From contig NZ_CP016634.1 in the NCBI RefSeq assembly GCF_002741075.1, positions 1,906,501 to 1,970,500 of the forward strand: a stretch of DNA of 64,000 nucleotides. Reading direction: 5' to 3'. A program made the position numbers and the translations under genes. The notes beneath the pieces were generated by a model. The model saw nothing but the letters and a program-made list of their open reading frames with translations, ran no database searches and was not told the DNA's origin. This document shows positions 35,037 to 44,900 of this stretch, in pieces; position 1 is the stretch's first letter; each line of letters begins with the position of its first letter. The stretch comes from Pseudomonas putida. GTDB lineage: Bacteria > Pseudomonadota > Gammaproteobacteria > Pseudomonadales > Pseudomonadaceae.

Positions 35037-35471
35037 CTAGCGGTCGACGTCCGTCTTGTTCGCGGCCATGTCTTCACGTAACTGATTCAGTACACGCTGC
35101 GTATTGTCTGCGCATGGCATGCCTTCGGGCTTGCTCTGGATGCCATCGATCACCAGCAGCAGTTGCTCCTTGTTGCGCGCCAGCCGTTGCTGCAGCGCGT
35201 CGATTTCCTCGACCTTGCGTTTGAGCCCATCGAGCAGTTCATCATGGCGCCAGCCGTTGGCGTTGACGGGCAGCAGATGGCGGATCTGCTCCAAGGTGAA
35301 GCCCGCCGCCTGGGCACTGGTGATCATCTCCAGTACCCAGACGGCGTCATCGGCGTAGTCGCGGTAACCGTTGGCCTTGCGTTCGACCGAGTGGATCAAC
35401 CCGCTCGCCTCGTAGAAACGAATGCGCGACGGCGCCAGGCCGGTGATCTTCGCCAGCTCGCCAATTTTCAT
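35037..35471 (-). CDS. MerR-family transcriptional regulator
   Basis: A 144-residue regulator with the MerR winged helix (MKIGELAKITGLAPSRIRFY, then EASGLI), a coiled-coil dimer helix (about 80-115; LKRKVEEIDALQQRLARNKE) and a short C-terminal tail with one Cys in GMPCAD. The metal-type Cys pairs of CueR or ZntR are absent. It lies upstream of the OYE gene on the same strand and probably activates it by bending its 19-base-spaced promoter, and controls itself through a second copy of the site. Confidence 0.88.
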   Translation of the reverse strand: MKIGELAKITGLAPSRIRFYEASGLIHSVERKANGYRDYADDAVWVLEMITSAQAAGFTLEQIRHLLPVNANGWRHDELLDGLKRKVEEIDALQQRLARNKEQLLLVIDGIQSKPEGMPCADNTQRVLNQLREDMAANKTDVDR

Positions 35472-35489
35472 GAATCACCTTGTGATGAA

Positions 35490-35513
35490 TTGACCTTGAA
35501 GGTCACTTTAATC
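35490..35513. promoter_or_regulatory. Second copy of the MerR-type operator
   Basis: Reading the plus strand this site begins TTGACCTTGAAGG and matches the OYE operator in 19 of 24 bases. It lies 18 bases upstream of the merR gene start, in the opposite orientation, suggesting autoregulation of the merR gene. Confidence 0.55.
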
Positions 35514-35523
35514 CTCAGGCGGG

Positions 35524-36015
35524 TCACCGGCCAGCCGTACCTTCGAGGCCGGCGATCACCTCGGCTGCGGTAATCACCTTACCAAAGTGGTGCTTCCAGA
35601 GATCGATGCCCAGTTGGCCGGATCTGTCGAGGGAGGAGCCAACGGTCAGATCGGTGATCAAGGTGGGGTTCAGCCCTGCGTCGAACAGCGCGAAGCCTGC
35701 GGCCAGCACGCAGGTTTCGGTCTGCAGGCCGCAGACCAGCACCCGGTCGACGCCCAGGCGCTTGAGGTAGTCGATCGTGGCGGGCGTCTGCCCGTAGCCG
35801 TGCTTGACGAAGACCTCATCGGCCTCGATCAGGTTTTCGTCCTCCGCTGCGGGGTGCCAGCCGAGCTGGCGGTGAAACGGCGTGACCCGCTCGTCATGCA
35901 GCTCGATGGAGGCAACCGTGGGAATCTTCGCAGACAGATGCCGGACGCGGTCGATAAGCCATTCCGGCGGGTTGAAGGTGGACTGGACGTCGACGATGAG
36001 CAGCACCTGCTCCAT
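35524..36015 (-). CDS. Isochorismatase-like cysteine hydrolase
   Basis: A 163-residue cysteine hydrolase of the isochorismatase superfamily. The expected catalytic triad is visible: Asp in LLIVDVQSTF, Lys in FVKHGYGQT, and Cys in VCGLQTETCVLAAG. Relatives hydrolyse amides such as nicotinamide, pyrazinamide, biuret or N-carbamoyl compounds, or isochorismate. Start at 36015 is favoured over the ATG two codons earlier because AGGAA is then at good distance. It may be co-transcribed with merR. Confidence 0.85.
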   Translation of the reverse strand: MEQVLLIVDVQSTFNPPEWLIDRVRHLSAKIPTVASIELHDERVTPFHRQLGWHPAAEDENLIEADEVFVKHGYGQTPATIDYLKRLGVDRVLVCGLQTETCVLAAGFALFDAGLNPTLITDLTVGSSLDRSGQLGIDLWKHHFGKVITAAEVIAGLEGTAGR

Positions 36016-36300
36016 GGGCATTTCCTAGCGCGATGTGAAAGGTGCGGAGTATATCGTCCGAAGGTGCTCGGGGGCTGTCCTGCAGCCAGTGGTGACTGCG
36101 CCAACGTATCAGCATCTGGTTCGGCCAGGGCACCACCGGTCATGTGAAGGAATCTTCATGTTCCGCGCAGGCGCCTGACACTGGGGGGATCAGCGGTTTC
36201 GTCGCGGTTCGGCCCCCGTGGGTGTCTTGAGCGTCCGTCCCCCCTTTGCGTAGCATCGCCGGCCCTCGGCGCAGCCCTCCCCTCATCACCAGAGCTTCCG

Positions 36301-38193
36301 ATGCCCCAACCAATTCCCTTGAAGGACCACGAAAAGGAAAAGCACCTGGTCAATCGCAGGCTGCTCGCCTGCGCGGCCCTGGTGATGAGCCTGGTAGTGG
36401 TGCTGGTGGGCCGGCTCTATGTGCTGCAGGTGGTGCAACATGAACAGCAGAGCGCGGTGTCGGAAAACAACCGCGTGCACGTGCTGCCCATCCCGCCCGA
36501 GCGCGGACTGATCTACGACCGCAATGGCGTCGTGCTGGCCGACAACAAACCCAGCTTCAACCTCACCATGACCCGCGAGCGCGCCGGCGACAGCGCCCAG
36601 GTGCTCGACACCCTGGCCCAGGTGCTGGGCCTGGGCGAGGACGAGCGCAAGCAATTCGACAAGGACCTGCGTCGGGGGCGCAAACCGTTCGAGCCGGTGA
36701 CGTTGATGTTCGGCCTGTCCGAAGAGCAGATCGCGCTGATCGCGGTCAACCAGTTCCGCCTGCCGGGGCTGGATGTCGAGGCGCAGTTCATCCGCGAGTA
36801 TCCGTTGGGCGAGCATTTCGCCCATTCGGTGGGTTATGTCGGGCGCATCAACGAAAAAGAAGCCAAGACCCTCGACAACACCGAGTACCGGGGCACCCAG
36901 TCAATCGGCAAGACCGGCATCGAGCGCTTCTACGAAGACCAGCTCCATGGCCATGTGGGCTACGAAGAGGTCGAGACCAACGCCCAGGGCCGGGTCATGC
37001 GGGTGCTGCGCCACCAGGATCCGATACCCGGCAAGGACCTGGTGCTGACCTTGGATGCTCATCTGCAGCAAGCTGCCGAAAAAGCACTGGGCGAGCGTCG
37101 TGGCGCCGTGGTGGCGCTGGACCCGGCCACGGGCGATGTCCTGGCGATGGTCAGCAACCCCGCCTTCGACCCCAACCTGTTCGTCAAGGGCATCAGCTTC
37201 AAGCAGTATGCCGCGCTGCGCGACTCGATCGACCGACCGCTGTTCAACCGGGTGCTGCGCGGCCTCTATGCGCCGGGCTCCACCGTCAAGCCGGAGGTGG
37301 CCATCGCCGGCCTGGACAGCGGCGTGATCACCCCCGGCAGCCGGGTCTTCGACCCGGGCTACTACACCCTGCCCAACTACGACCACAAGTACCGCAACTG
37401 GAACCACAGCGGCGATGGCTGGGTGGACATGTACAGCGCGATCATGCGCTCCAACGACACCTACTTCTACGACCTGGCACACAAGCTGGGCATCGAGCGG
37501 CTGCATGACTACATGGCCGAGTTCGGCCTGGGCCAGAAGGTCTCCCTGGACATGTTCGAGGAGGCGCCGGGCCTGATGCCTTCCCCGGCCTGGAAGCGCG
37601 CCACCCGCCGCCAGGCCTGGTTTCCTGGCGAGACGTTGATCCTCGGGATCGGCCAGGGCTACATGCAGGTCACCCCGCTGCAACTGGCACAGGCCACCAG
37701 CCTGCTGGCCAGCAAAGGCGTCTGGCATCGTCCGCACCTGGCGCTCAGCGTCGGTGGCCAGGCGCCCGTGGACCCGCACCCGATGCCAGACATCGTGTTG
37801 CACGACAAGCACGCCTGGGACCAGGTCAACGTCGGCATGCAGATGGTCATGCACGACCCGCGCGGAATCGCCCGCGCCGCAGCGGCCGGGGCCCAGTACC
37901 GCATCGCGGGCAAAAGCGGCACCGCGCAGGTGGTGGCCATCCGTCAGGGCGAGCGCTACAACCGCGACAAGACCCTCGAACGGCACCGCGACAATGCCTT
38001 GTTCGTCGGTTTCGCCCCGGCCGATCACCCAAGCATCGTGGTGGCGGTGATGATCGAGAACGGCGAAGCCGGCGGCCGAGTGGCCGGGCCTGTGGTGCGC
38101 GACGTCATGGACGCCTGGCTGCTCGACGACCAGGGGCATCTGAAGACGCAATATGCGGGCGGCACAGGCCAGGCAGCGGTGCCCCACGCCTGA
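36301..38193 (+). CDS. mrdA: Penicillin-binding protein 2 (peptidoglycan transpeptidase)
   Basis: A 630-residue class B penicillin-binding protein. One membrane helix (about 20-45) anchors it; a pedestal domain follows with RVHVLPIPPERGLIYDRNG. The transpeptidase domain has the active-site Ser327 in GSTVK, SND at about 384 (SXN motif) and KSGT at about 538. PBP2 builds the lateral wall with RodA. This copy stands alone, without rodA or the usual rodA-dacA-mltB neighbours, so it may be a second mrdA paralogue. No obvious deletion or missing motif is present. Confidence 0.92.
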   Translation: MPQPIPLKDHEKEKHLVNRRLLACAALVMSLVVVLVGRLYVLQVVQHEQQSAVSENNRVHVLPIPPERGLIYDRNGVVLADNKPSFNLTMTRERAGDSAQVLDTLAQVLGLGEDERKQFDKDLRRGRKPFEPVTLMFGLSEEQIALIAVNQFRLPGLDVEAQFIREYPLGEHFAHSVGYVGRINEKEAKTLDNTEYRGTQSIGKTGIERFYEDQLHGHVGYEEVETNAQGRVMRVLRHQDPIPGKDLVLTLDAHLQQAAEKALGERRGAVVALDPATGDVLAMVSNPAFDPNLFVKGISFKQYAALRDSIDRPLFNRVLRGLYAPGSTVKPEVAIAGLDSGVITPGSRVFDPGYYTLPNYDHKYRNWNHSGDGWVDMYSAIMRSNDTYFYDLAHKLGIERLHDYMAEFGLGQKVSLDMFEEAPGLMPSPAWKRATRRQAWFPGETLILGIGQGYMQVTPLQLAQATSLLASKGVWHRPHLALSVGGQAPVDPHPMPDIVLHDKHAWDQVNVGMQMVMHDPRGIARAAAAGAQYRIAGKSGTAQVVAIRQGERYNRDKTLERHRDNALFVGFAPADHPSIVVAVMIENGEAGGRVAGPVVRDVMDAWLLDDQGHLKTQYAGGTGQAAVPHA

Positions 38194-38197
38194 AGGG

Positions 38198-39523
38198 TCA
38201 GCGGATCTGATGCTTGTGCAGCAAGCGGTAGAACGTAGGCCGGGAAATCCCCAGCACTTTGGCCGCGACACTGAGGTTGTCGCTGTGCCGGTCGAGCACA
38301 TCGGAAAGCGCCTGGCGCTCGGCCCGGTGCTTGTAGTCCTCCAGGGTGCCCAATAGCTGCTCGTCCTGCTCGATCATCTGCAGCCCCAGATCCTGCGCTT
38401 CGATCTGACGGCCTTCGGCCAGCACCAGGCCGCGACGCACCCGATTGGCCAGTTCCCGGACGTTCCCCGGCCAGTCGTGCCGCCCCATGGCCGCCAGGGC
38501 GCGGTCGCTGAACGAGCGAGGCCTGCGCCCGGTCTCCAGGCTGTAGAAATGTGCGAAATGACTGGCCAGCATCGACAAGTCGCCATGGCGGTCACGCAGG
38601 GGCGCGGTGATCACTTGCAGGACGTTGAGCCGGTAATAGAGATCCTCGCGAAAACGCCCCTGCACGATGGCCTTTTCCAGGTCCACGTGAGTTGCAGCCA
38701 GTACGCGCACATCCACCGGGATCGGTTGGTCGCCCCCGACCCGCTCGATGTGCTTTTCCTGCAGAAAGCGCAGCAGGTTGGCCTGCAGCTCCAATGGCAG
38801 ATCGCCGATTTCGTCGAGGAACAACGTCCCGCCGTTGGCAGCCTCGATACGTCCCACCTTGCGTTGGTGGGCACCGGTGAAAGCGCCTTTTTCATGGCCG
38901 AACAGTTCGGATTGGATCAAATGCTCAGGGATCGCGCCGCAATTGATCGCGACGAACGGTTTGTCGCAGCGCTGGGACTGCCGGTGCAGGGTACGCGCCA
39001 CCAACTCCTTGCCCGTACCGCTTTCGCCACGGATCAGCACCGGCGACTCGGTGGGCGCCAGCTTGCCCAGCAACTTGCGCAGTTCGCGGATCGGCCGGCT
39101 CTCGCCCAGCAGCTCATGGGCGGGCTCATCCACCCGCACAGGGCCCTTGCCGCGCAAGCGCGCCATGCCGAAGGCCCGCCCGAGCGTGACCTGCACGCGG
39201 GACACGTCGAACGGCAGGGTGTGGAAATCGAAGAACCACTCACAGACGAAGTCACCGACGTTCTGCATGCGCAGCTCCTGAGGGCTGAGCACGGCGATCC
39301 ATTCGGTATTGCTGCGGGCGATCAGATCCTTGACGGCATCCGGATGGCGCAAATGCGTGGCCTGCAAGCGCAACAGGCCGACATCGCACGGATACTCCAG
39401 CGCCGAGGCAAGCAAGCAGCTATGCACATCCCAGCCGACGCTACGCAGGCCTGGTAGTAGACGGTGGCAATCGTCGCAGGGGTCGACGATCAGCAGACGG
39501 CGTTGGGTGGTCGGTTCGAGCAT
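38198..39523 (-). CDS. VpsR-type sigma-54-dependent regulator
   Basis: A 441-residue enhancer-binding protein. The N-terminal 130 residues form a receiver-like domain without a clear phospho-acceptor pocket, as in VpsR. The AAA+ domain (about 145-375) has GESGTGKE (Walker A), the sigma-54-contacting GAFTGA loop, GGTLFLDEIGDLPLELQANL and the arginine-finger region. The C-terminal helix-turn-helix is of the Fis type (LSVAAKVLGISRPTFYRLL). VpsR-type proteins bind cyclic di-GMP or respond to unknown signals. It converges on mrdA and is divergent from a small hypothetical gene. Confidence 0.85.
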   Translation of the reverse strand: MLEPTTQRRLLIVDPCDDCHRLLPGLRSVGWDVHSCLLASALEYPCDVGLLRLQATHLRHPDAVKDLIARSNTEWIAVLSPQELRMQNVGDFVCEWFFDFHTLPFDVSRVQVTLGRAFGMARLRGKGPVRVDEPAHELLGESRPIRELRKLLGKLAPTESPVLIRGESGTGKELVARTLHRQSQRCDKPFVAINCGAIPEHLIQSELFGHEKGAFTGAHQRKVGRIEAANGGTLFLDEIGDLPLELQANLLRFLQEKHIERVGGDQPIPVDVRVLAATHVDLEKAIVQGRFREDLYYRLNVLQVITAPLRDRHGDLSMLASHFAHFYSLETGRRPRSFSDRALAAMGRHDWPGNVRELANRVRRGLVLAEGRQIEAQDLGLQMIEQDEQLLGTLEDYKHRAERQALSDVLDRHSDNLSVAAKVLGISRPTFYRLLHKHQIR

Positions 39524-39857
39524 GACTGTTCCTTGGCGCCAAAAGTTGGTTTTTCATGTAGAAACAGTAAGTTGCAACGTCCGAATTAACAGTAGCAATG
39601 AACCTGAATTGGCCCAGTACCGTTTGTCCGCCAATTGCGTTCGACGCGGGGGCACTCGGGAATCTTTCAAAGTTTCAAGCGTCACAGGCCGCACAGGTCG
39701 CGGTAATACTTTTTTGCCGACTTGAAAAAAATTCGACGCCCGTGTGACTTCCCCCATGACTTGGAGCATCAGTACGAATAACCCCGCGCTGCGCCTCCTT
39801 GAATATGAAGCAACGCGGACATCATTTCGCTGTTTGGGACCATAGAGAGACCGAACC
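39524..39857. other. 334-base intergenic region
   Basis: The divergent gap between the VpsR-type regulator and the 88-residue hypothetical gene holds no gene that can be supported. It is AT-richer than its surroundings and should contain both promoters. No clear sigma-54 -24/-12 element was found. Confidence 0.5.
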
Positions 39858-40124
39858 ATGAACGCCCCGCTCCGTGTCAACGAAGCACTGCTGATTGCCG
39901 ACCACGCCTTCGAACCTTTCCAGTGCGTAGCCTGGGATGCACCCAACGGCACCGGTGAGCTAAGCCTGGCAGTGATCGACCGGACCAGCACGCGTATCGG
40001 CAGCAAGCAAGTATCCTCGCGTATCTATTCCGACCCTGCGCAATGGGCCAGCCTGATCGAGGAAGTGCGTGCCGAACTTTGCGAAAAAGGTTACGACCTG
40101 CAACCCTGGTCGATGCCGAAATAA
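39858..40124 (+). CDS. Conserved-looking hypothetical protein, 88 residues
   Basis: A small soluble protein with no recognised domain. It begins MNAPLRVNEALLIADHAFEP and has a Gly/Ser-poor alpha/beta-like composition with several Trp residues. It has no signal peptide or membrane segment. A purine-rich GAGAGACCGAACC lies before the ATG, and a hairpin follows 14 bases after the stop, which together support a real gene. Function unknown; it may be controlled by the divergent sigma-54-type regulator. Confidence 0.65.
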   Translation: MNAPLRVNEALLIADHAFEPFQCVAWDAPNGTGELSLAVIDRTSTRIGSKQVSSRIYSDPAQWASLIEEVRAELCEKGYDLQPWSMPK

Positions 40125-40137
40125 AATCGGTGCCCTG

Positions 40138-40163
40138 CAAGTGCGTGCCAAGCCACGCACTTG
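40138..40163 (+). terminator. Hairpin after the hypothetical gene
   Basis: CAAGTGCGTG (40138-40147) pairs perfectly with CACGCACTTG (40154-40163) around a six-base loop. A pyrimidine-rich CTTCCTTTTT follows 5-14 bases later, so termination is plausible. Confidence 0.65.
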
Positions 40164-40238
40164 TACAACTTCCTTTTTGCCCTGCTGACAACTTTTGTCA
40201 TTGCGACATATCGTCGCAGCATGGACTTTCAGCGTTGA

Positions 40239-40982
40239 TCAATTCAATTCCCTGAACTGCTGGATATGCCGATATTCGGCCTGCAGCTGTTCGGCCAATT
40301 GCCATCCTCGCCCTAGGCGCACCGCCGCCAGCTCCATATCCACCAGCAACGTCGCACAAGGCATCGGACGCAGTGCGTTCCAGCGCTGCAGGCGACCATC
40401 GGTCAGCACCAGGCACCGCTGTGTTTCATGGGGGTAACGCTTGGCGCGCGCCAGCAACCAGTGCCGCGCCTCTTCGAGCGCCGCGATCAACGGCGTACCG
40501 CCCCCCGCCCCCAGTGTCTGCAACCAAGGTTGCAGGGCCGCCGATGCCTTGAGCCCGTGGCGTTGCCAACGTGGAGCCCCGCCACTGGCAGTGAGCAGCG
40601 CCAGGCGTGCGCGTTGGCGATAGGCTTGATCGAACAATTCCGCCAGCAGCCCTTTGGCCTGGGCCAGCGCCTGATGGCGACGGGTCGAGGCCGAGGCGTC
40701 AACGATCACCAGCCATAATTCCGACGCCTGGGCCTGGCGCTGCTGCCAGCACAGGTCATTGCGATGCCTTGGCCGCCCTTTGAGCAACGTCGCCAGCCAG
40801 GCAACGCGCGCAGCGCCTCCCGCTCGCGCGCGACCACGGGGCGTACCGCTCAAGGTGCCTGCCTGGGGCTTGGCATCCGCCGCCAAGGCGGCGGGCTTGC
40901 GGATGCTCAGGGCTTTTTTGCCCAGTTCGGCACCTCGCGTCGTGCCCCGGTAGCGACCGTGTGCGGGGGCAATGCGCCCCAA
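40239..40982 (-). CDS. chlD: VWA-domain cobaltochelatase subunit (ChlD/CobT-like)
   Basis: A 247-residue protein with a basic Arg/Gly-rich N-terminal part (about 1-85) and a von Willebrand A domain whose metal-binding motif reads DASAS. It matches the C-terminal half of ChlD/BchD. With the ChlI-type ATPase it would drive CobN to insert cobalt. The frame begins with a TTG at 40982, 76 bases inside chlI; a later start is possible, so the true start is uncertain. It is the last gene of the riboswitch-led minus-strand operon. Confidence 0.8.
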   Translation of the reverse strand: MGRIAPAHGRYRGTTRGAELGKKALSIRKPAALAADAKPQAGTLSGTPRGRARAGGAARVAWLATLLKGRPRHRNDLCWQQRQAQASELWLVIVDASASTRRHQALAQAKGLLAELFDQAYRQRARLALLTASGGAPRWQRHGLKASAALQPWLQTLGAGGGTPLIAALEEARHWLLARAKRYPHETQRCLVLTDGRLQRWNALRPMPCATLLVDMELAAVRLGRGWQLAEQLQAEYRHIQQFRELN

Positions 40983-41923
40983 TCACCCTGCCCGCCTTTG
41001 GCGTCAGTGTGTGCTTCGGAGTGAGGCAGTGGTGGCGTGGAAGGGGCGCTGACCGGGGGCATCTCCCTGCGTCGATGGCGCAAGGCGAACTCCGCCACGG
41101 CCTGCACGTCAGCCTCTTCTATCGCATTACCGCCGCGCCAGGCGGCATGGGCGCGGGCAGCCCGCAACCAGACCAGGTCGGCGCGCATGCCATCGACCCC
41201 AGCGCTGAAACAACCCTCGGTGATCCAGGTCAGGGCGCGATCATCCAGCGGGATGCTGTCCAAGCGCTGACGTGCAGCCTGGCAACGTTCGCGCAAGCGT
41301 GCCTGGGCTTCGGCCCACTGGGCGCAGAACGCCTGCGGATCGCTGTCGAAGGCCAGGCGCCGGCGAATGATCTGCTGCCGCGCCTGCGGCGGCGGCAGCC
41401 CTTCAAGCAGCACGTTGAGGCCGAAACGGTCGAGCAATTGCGGACGCAGCTCGCCCTCTTCCGGGTTCATGGTACCGATCAGTACGAATCGGGCATCGTG
41501 GCGGTGGGAAATACCGTCGCGCTCGATGCGGTTGGTGCCACTGGCGGCCACATCCAGCAGCAGATCCACCAGTGGATCAGGCAGCAGGTTGACCTCATCC
41601 ACATAAAGCACGCCGCCATTGGCCTGGGCCAGTACGCCGGGGGAGAACTGGGCCTTGCCCTGCCCCAGCGCGGCATCCAGGTCGAGGGTGCCGACCAGGC
41701 GCTCCTCGGTGGCGCCCAGCGGCAGGGTCACGAAAGGTGGTGTATGCCCGGGCGCGCCCAGCAGGTCGGCCAGCCCACGGGCCAAGGTGCTCTTGGCCAT
41801 GCCTCTCGGGCCTTCGATCAGCACGCCGCCGATCTTCGGGTCGATGGCAGTCAGGCACAAGGCCAGCTTGAGGTCGTCGGCACCGACTACGGCAGCCAGG
41901 GGGAATTGCACGGGTTCGCTCAT
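40907..41923 (-). CDS. chlI: ChlI-type AAA+ ATPase of cobaltochelatase
   Basis: A 338-residue MgCl2-chelatase-type ATPase. It starts FPLAAVVGADDLKLALCL; the Walker A is GPRGMAKST, then GVLYVDEVNLLPDPLVDLLL (Walker B) and GTMNPEEGELRPQLLDRFGL (sensor). Beside cobN it acts as the CobS-like motor of aerobic cobalt insertion into hydrogenobyrinate. Its ATG lies one base after the cobN stop. The C-terminal end is Pro/Ser-rich and overlaps the start of chlD. Confidence 0.9.
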   Translation of the reverse strand: MSEPVQFPLAAVVGADDLKLALCLTAIDPKIGGVLIEGPRGMAKSTLARGLADLLGAPGHTPPFVTLPLGATEERLVGTLDLDAALGQGKAQFSPGVLAQANGGVLYVDEVNLLPDPLVDLLLDVAASGTNRIERDGISHRHDARFVLIGTMNPEEGELRPQLLDRFGLNVLLEGLPPPQARQQIIRRRLAFDSDPQAFCAQWAEAQARLRERCQAARQRLDSIPLDDRALTWITEGCFSAGVDGMRADLVWLRAARAHAAWRGGNAIEEADVQAVAEFALRHRRREMPPVSAPSTPPLPHSEAHTDAKGGQGDWGALPPHTVATGARREVPNWAKKP

Positions 41924-41924
41924 T

Positions 41925-44900
41925 TCAGGCCTGTTCCTCGCCGTCGAGCAGTTGCTCTTCAAGGGCTTCCCGGTACGTCCCTGGCGACGCCCAGAGGCCG
42001 CGCTGCTGAGCCTCCAGCAGGCGTTCGGTAAGGTCGCGCAGGGCTTCGGGGTTGTGCTGTTGTAGAAAGTCTCGGGTCGCCGGGTCCAGTACATAGGCAT
42101 CGGCCAGCGACTCGTAGTGGTGATCGTCGATCAGGTGCGTGGTGGCGTCGAAGGCGAACAGGTTGTCGACCGTCGCCGCCAGCTCGAAGGCACCTTTGTA
42201 GCCATGGCGCTTGGCCCCCTCGATCCACTTTGGGTTAAGGGCGCGGGCGCGGATCACCCGGTTGAGCTCTTCCTTGAGGGTGCGGATGCGTGGCCGGTCG
42301 GTCTGGCTGTGATCGCCGTGATAACTGGCTCGGGTTGTGCCGGCCAGGGTTTCGGCCGCTGCCAGCATGCCGCCTTGGAACTGGTAGTAGTCGTTGGAAT
42401 CGAGCAGGTCATGCTCGTGATTGTCCTGGTTTTGCAGCACCGCCTGGACCTGGCCCAAGCGCCGGGCGAACGCGGCGCGGGCCGGTGTGCCCTCGTCGCT
42501 GCCACCGTAGGCGTAACCGCCATGGTTGAGGTAGACATCGGCCAGGTCGTCGCGGCTGTGCCACAAACGCCCGTCGATCGCATTCTGCACCCCGGCCCCG
42601 TAGCTCCCGGGCTTGGCCCCGAAGACACGCCAGCCAGCATGACGCGCCGCCTGGTCGGCATCCATGCCCTCGGCCAGCAAGGTCTCGCGCTCGGCACGCA
42701 CGCGGGCGGCCAGCGGGTTGAGGTCGTCGGGCTCATCCAGAGCCGCCACCGCTTGTACCGCTGCATCGAACAGTCGAATGAGATTGCCGAAGGCATCCCG
42801 GAAAAAGCCCGAGACCCGCAAGGTGACGTCGACCCTTGGGCGATCGAGCAGGCTCAGGGGCAGGATCTCGAAATCATCGACCCGCTGACTGCCGGTGGCC
42901 CATACCGGTCTCACGCCCATCAGCGCCATGGCCTGGGCGATGTCGTCGCCGCCGGTGCGCATGGTCGCGGTGCCCCAGACCGACAGCCCCAGCTGACGCA
43001 GGTGGTCGCCATGGTCCTGCAGGTGACGCTCGAGGATCAGGTTGGCCGAAGCGAACCCCAGGCGCCAGGCGGTGGTGGTCGGCAGGTTGCGTACATCCAC
43101 GGTATAGAAGTTGCGCCCAGTGGGCAGCACGTCCAGGCGCCCCCGGCTGGGGGCGCCGCTGGGGCCGGCCGGAACGAAGCGCCCGGCCAGCGCCGCCAGC
43201 AGGCCTTCCGTTTCAGCCGCGCCGCAGGCGTCCAGGCTCGGGGCGATGGTCTCGACCAATGCCTGCAGCACCATGGCAACCGGTTGCCAGGCGCTATCCT
43301 CGGGCAACGCCAGGCGGCCCGTCAGCGCATGCTCGATCAGGTCCAAAGCCAGGTGTTCCAGGCGCTCGCGGGTATCACCCTGATTACGCCACGGCGAGGT
43401 ATCGAGTGCTTGCAGCAGCGCCGGGCGCGGCCCTTGCCAAGGCTCGCCGAACTCACAGTCCAGCGGGTCGAAGCCCAATGCCAAGGCTTTGGCCAGCGCA
43501 CGGATCAGGCTGGCATTGGCGCCTTTACCATCCCCACGCTCCACACGCAACAAGGCCAGCAAGGTGTCGCTACGCAGGCGCCCTTCGGGGGACTGGCCGA
43601 ATACATGCAGGCCGTCGCGGATCTGCGATTCCTTGAGGTCGCACAGGTAGGTGTCCAGGCGTGGCAGCCAGATGGCCGCATCGTCCAGCTGGCCTTCGAG
43701 CTGCAGTTCACGGTCGATGTGGTTGGCCTTGACCAATTCGAGAATGTCGCGCTGCAACTCGCGTGCCCGACGCGGGTCGAGCAGTTGCGCTTCGTAGTAC
43801 TCGTCGGCCAGGCGCTCCAGGTGACGCAGCGGGCCGTAGGTTTCGGCGCGGGTCAAAGGCGGCATCAGGTGATCGATGATCACCGCCTGCGTGCGACGCT
43901 TGGCCTGGGCACCTTCGCCGGGGTCATTGACGATAAAGGGGTAGATATTGGGTAACGGGCCAAGCAGTGCGTCTGGCCAGCATTGCTCAGACAACCCGAC
44001 ACCTTTGCCAGGCAGCCATTCGAGGTTGCCATGCTTGCCCACATGGATCACCGCGTCGGCGGCAAAGCCGTTGCGCAACCAGAAGTGAAACGCCAGATAG
44101 CCGTGGGGCGGCACCAGGTCCGGGTCGTGATAGACCGCGCTGGGGTCCACCTGGTACCCCCGGGCCGGCTGGATACCGACGAAGGTCAGGCCGTAGCGCA
44201 GGCCGGCGATCATCATCCGCCCACTGCGGAACATCGGGTCTTGCTCGGGTGGGCCCCAACGCTCGAGTACCGCGCGCTGGTTGGCTGCGGGCAGCGTGGC
44301 GAAGGCTTGATGGTAATCGGCCAGGCTCAGGCTCTGGGCGCACGGGCGCTGATCGAGATGATCGAGGTCGTTGGTCACCCCTCCCAACAGTTGATGGATC
44401 AGCGCGGTACCGCTGTCAGGCAGGCCCTGCACCGGATACCCCTGCCCTTGCAGTGCCCGGAGAATGTTCAGCGCTGCACCTGGGGTGTCCAGGCCTACAC
44501 CGTTGCCGATGCGCCCATCGCGGGTCGGGTAGTTGGCCAGCACCAGGGCCACGCGTTTCTGGGCGTTGGGCAGGCGCGCCAACTCCACCCAACGGCGAGC
44601 GAGTTCGGCGACGAAATCCATGCGTTCAGGGTGGGCGCGATAGCAAACCACGTCGGACTGGCTGCGCTCGCTGCGCCAAGCCAGGTCCTTGAAGCTCACG
44701 GGCCGAGTGATGATGCGCCCGTCCAGCTCCGGCAGGACGATGTGCATGGCCAGATCCCGGGCGCCCAGGCCTTGCTCATTGGCCTCCCAGGCCGGTTGAT
44801 TGTCCTGGGCGCAGATCGCCTGCAACACCGGGATGTCTCGGCGCAGCGGGCGCAGGTTGGGTTGTTCCGGGCTGGACAAGGCAAAACCGGTGGTATTGAG

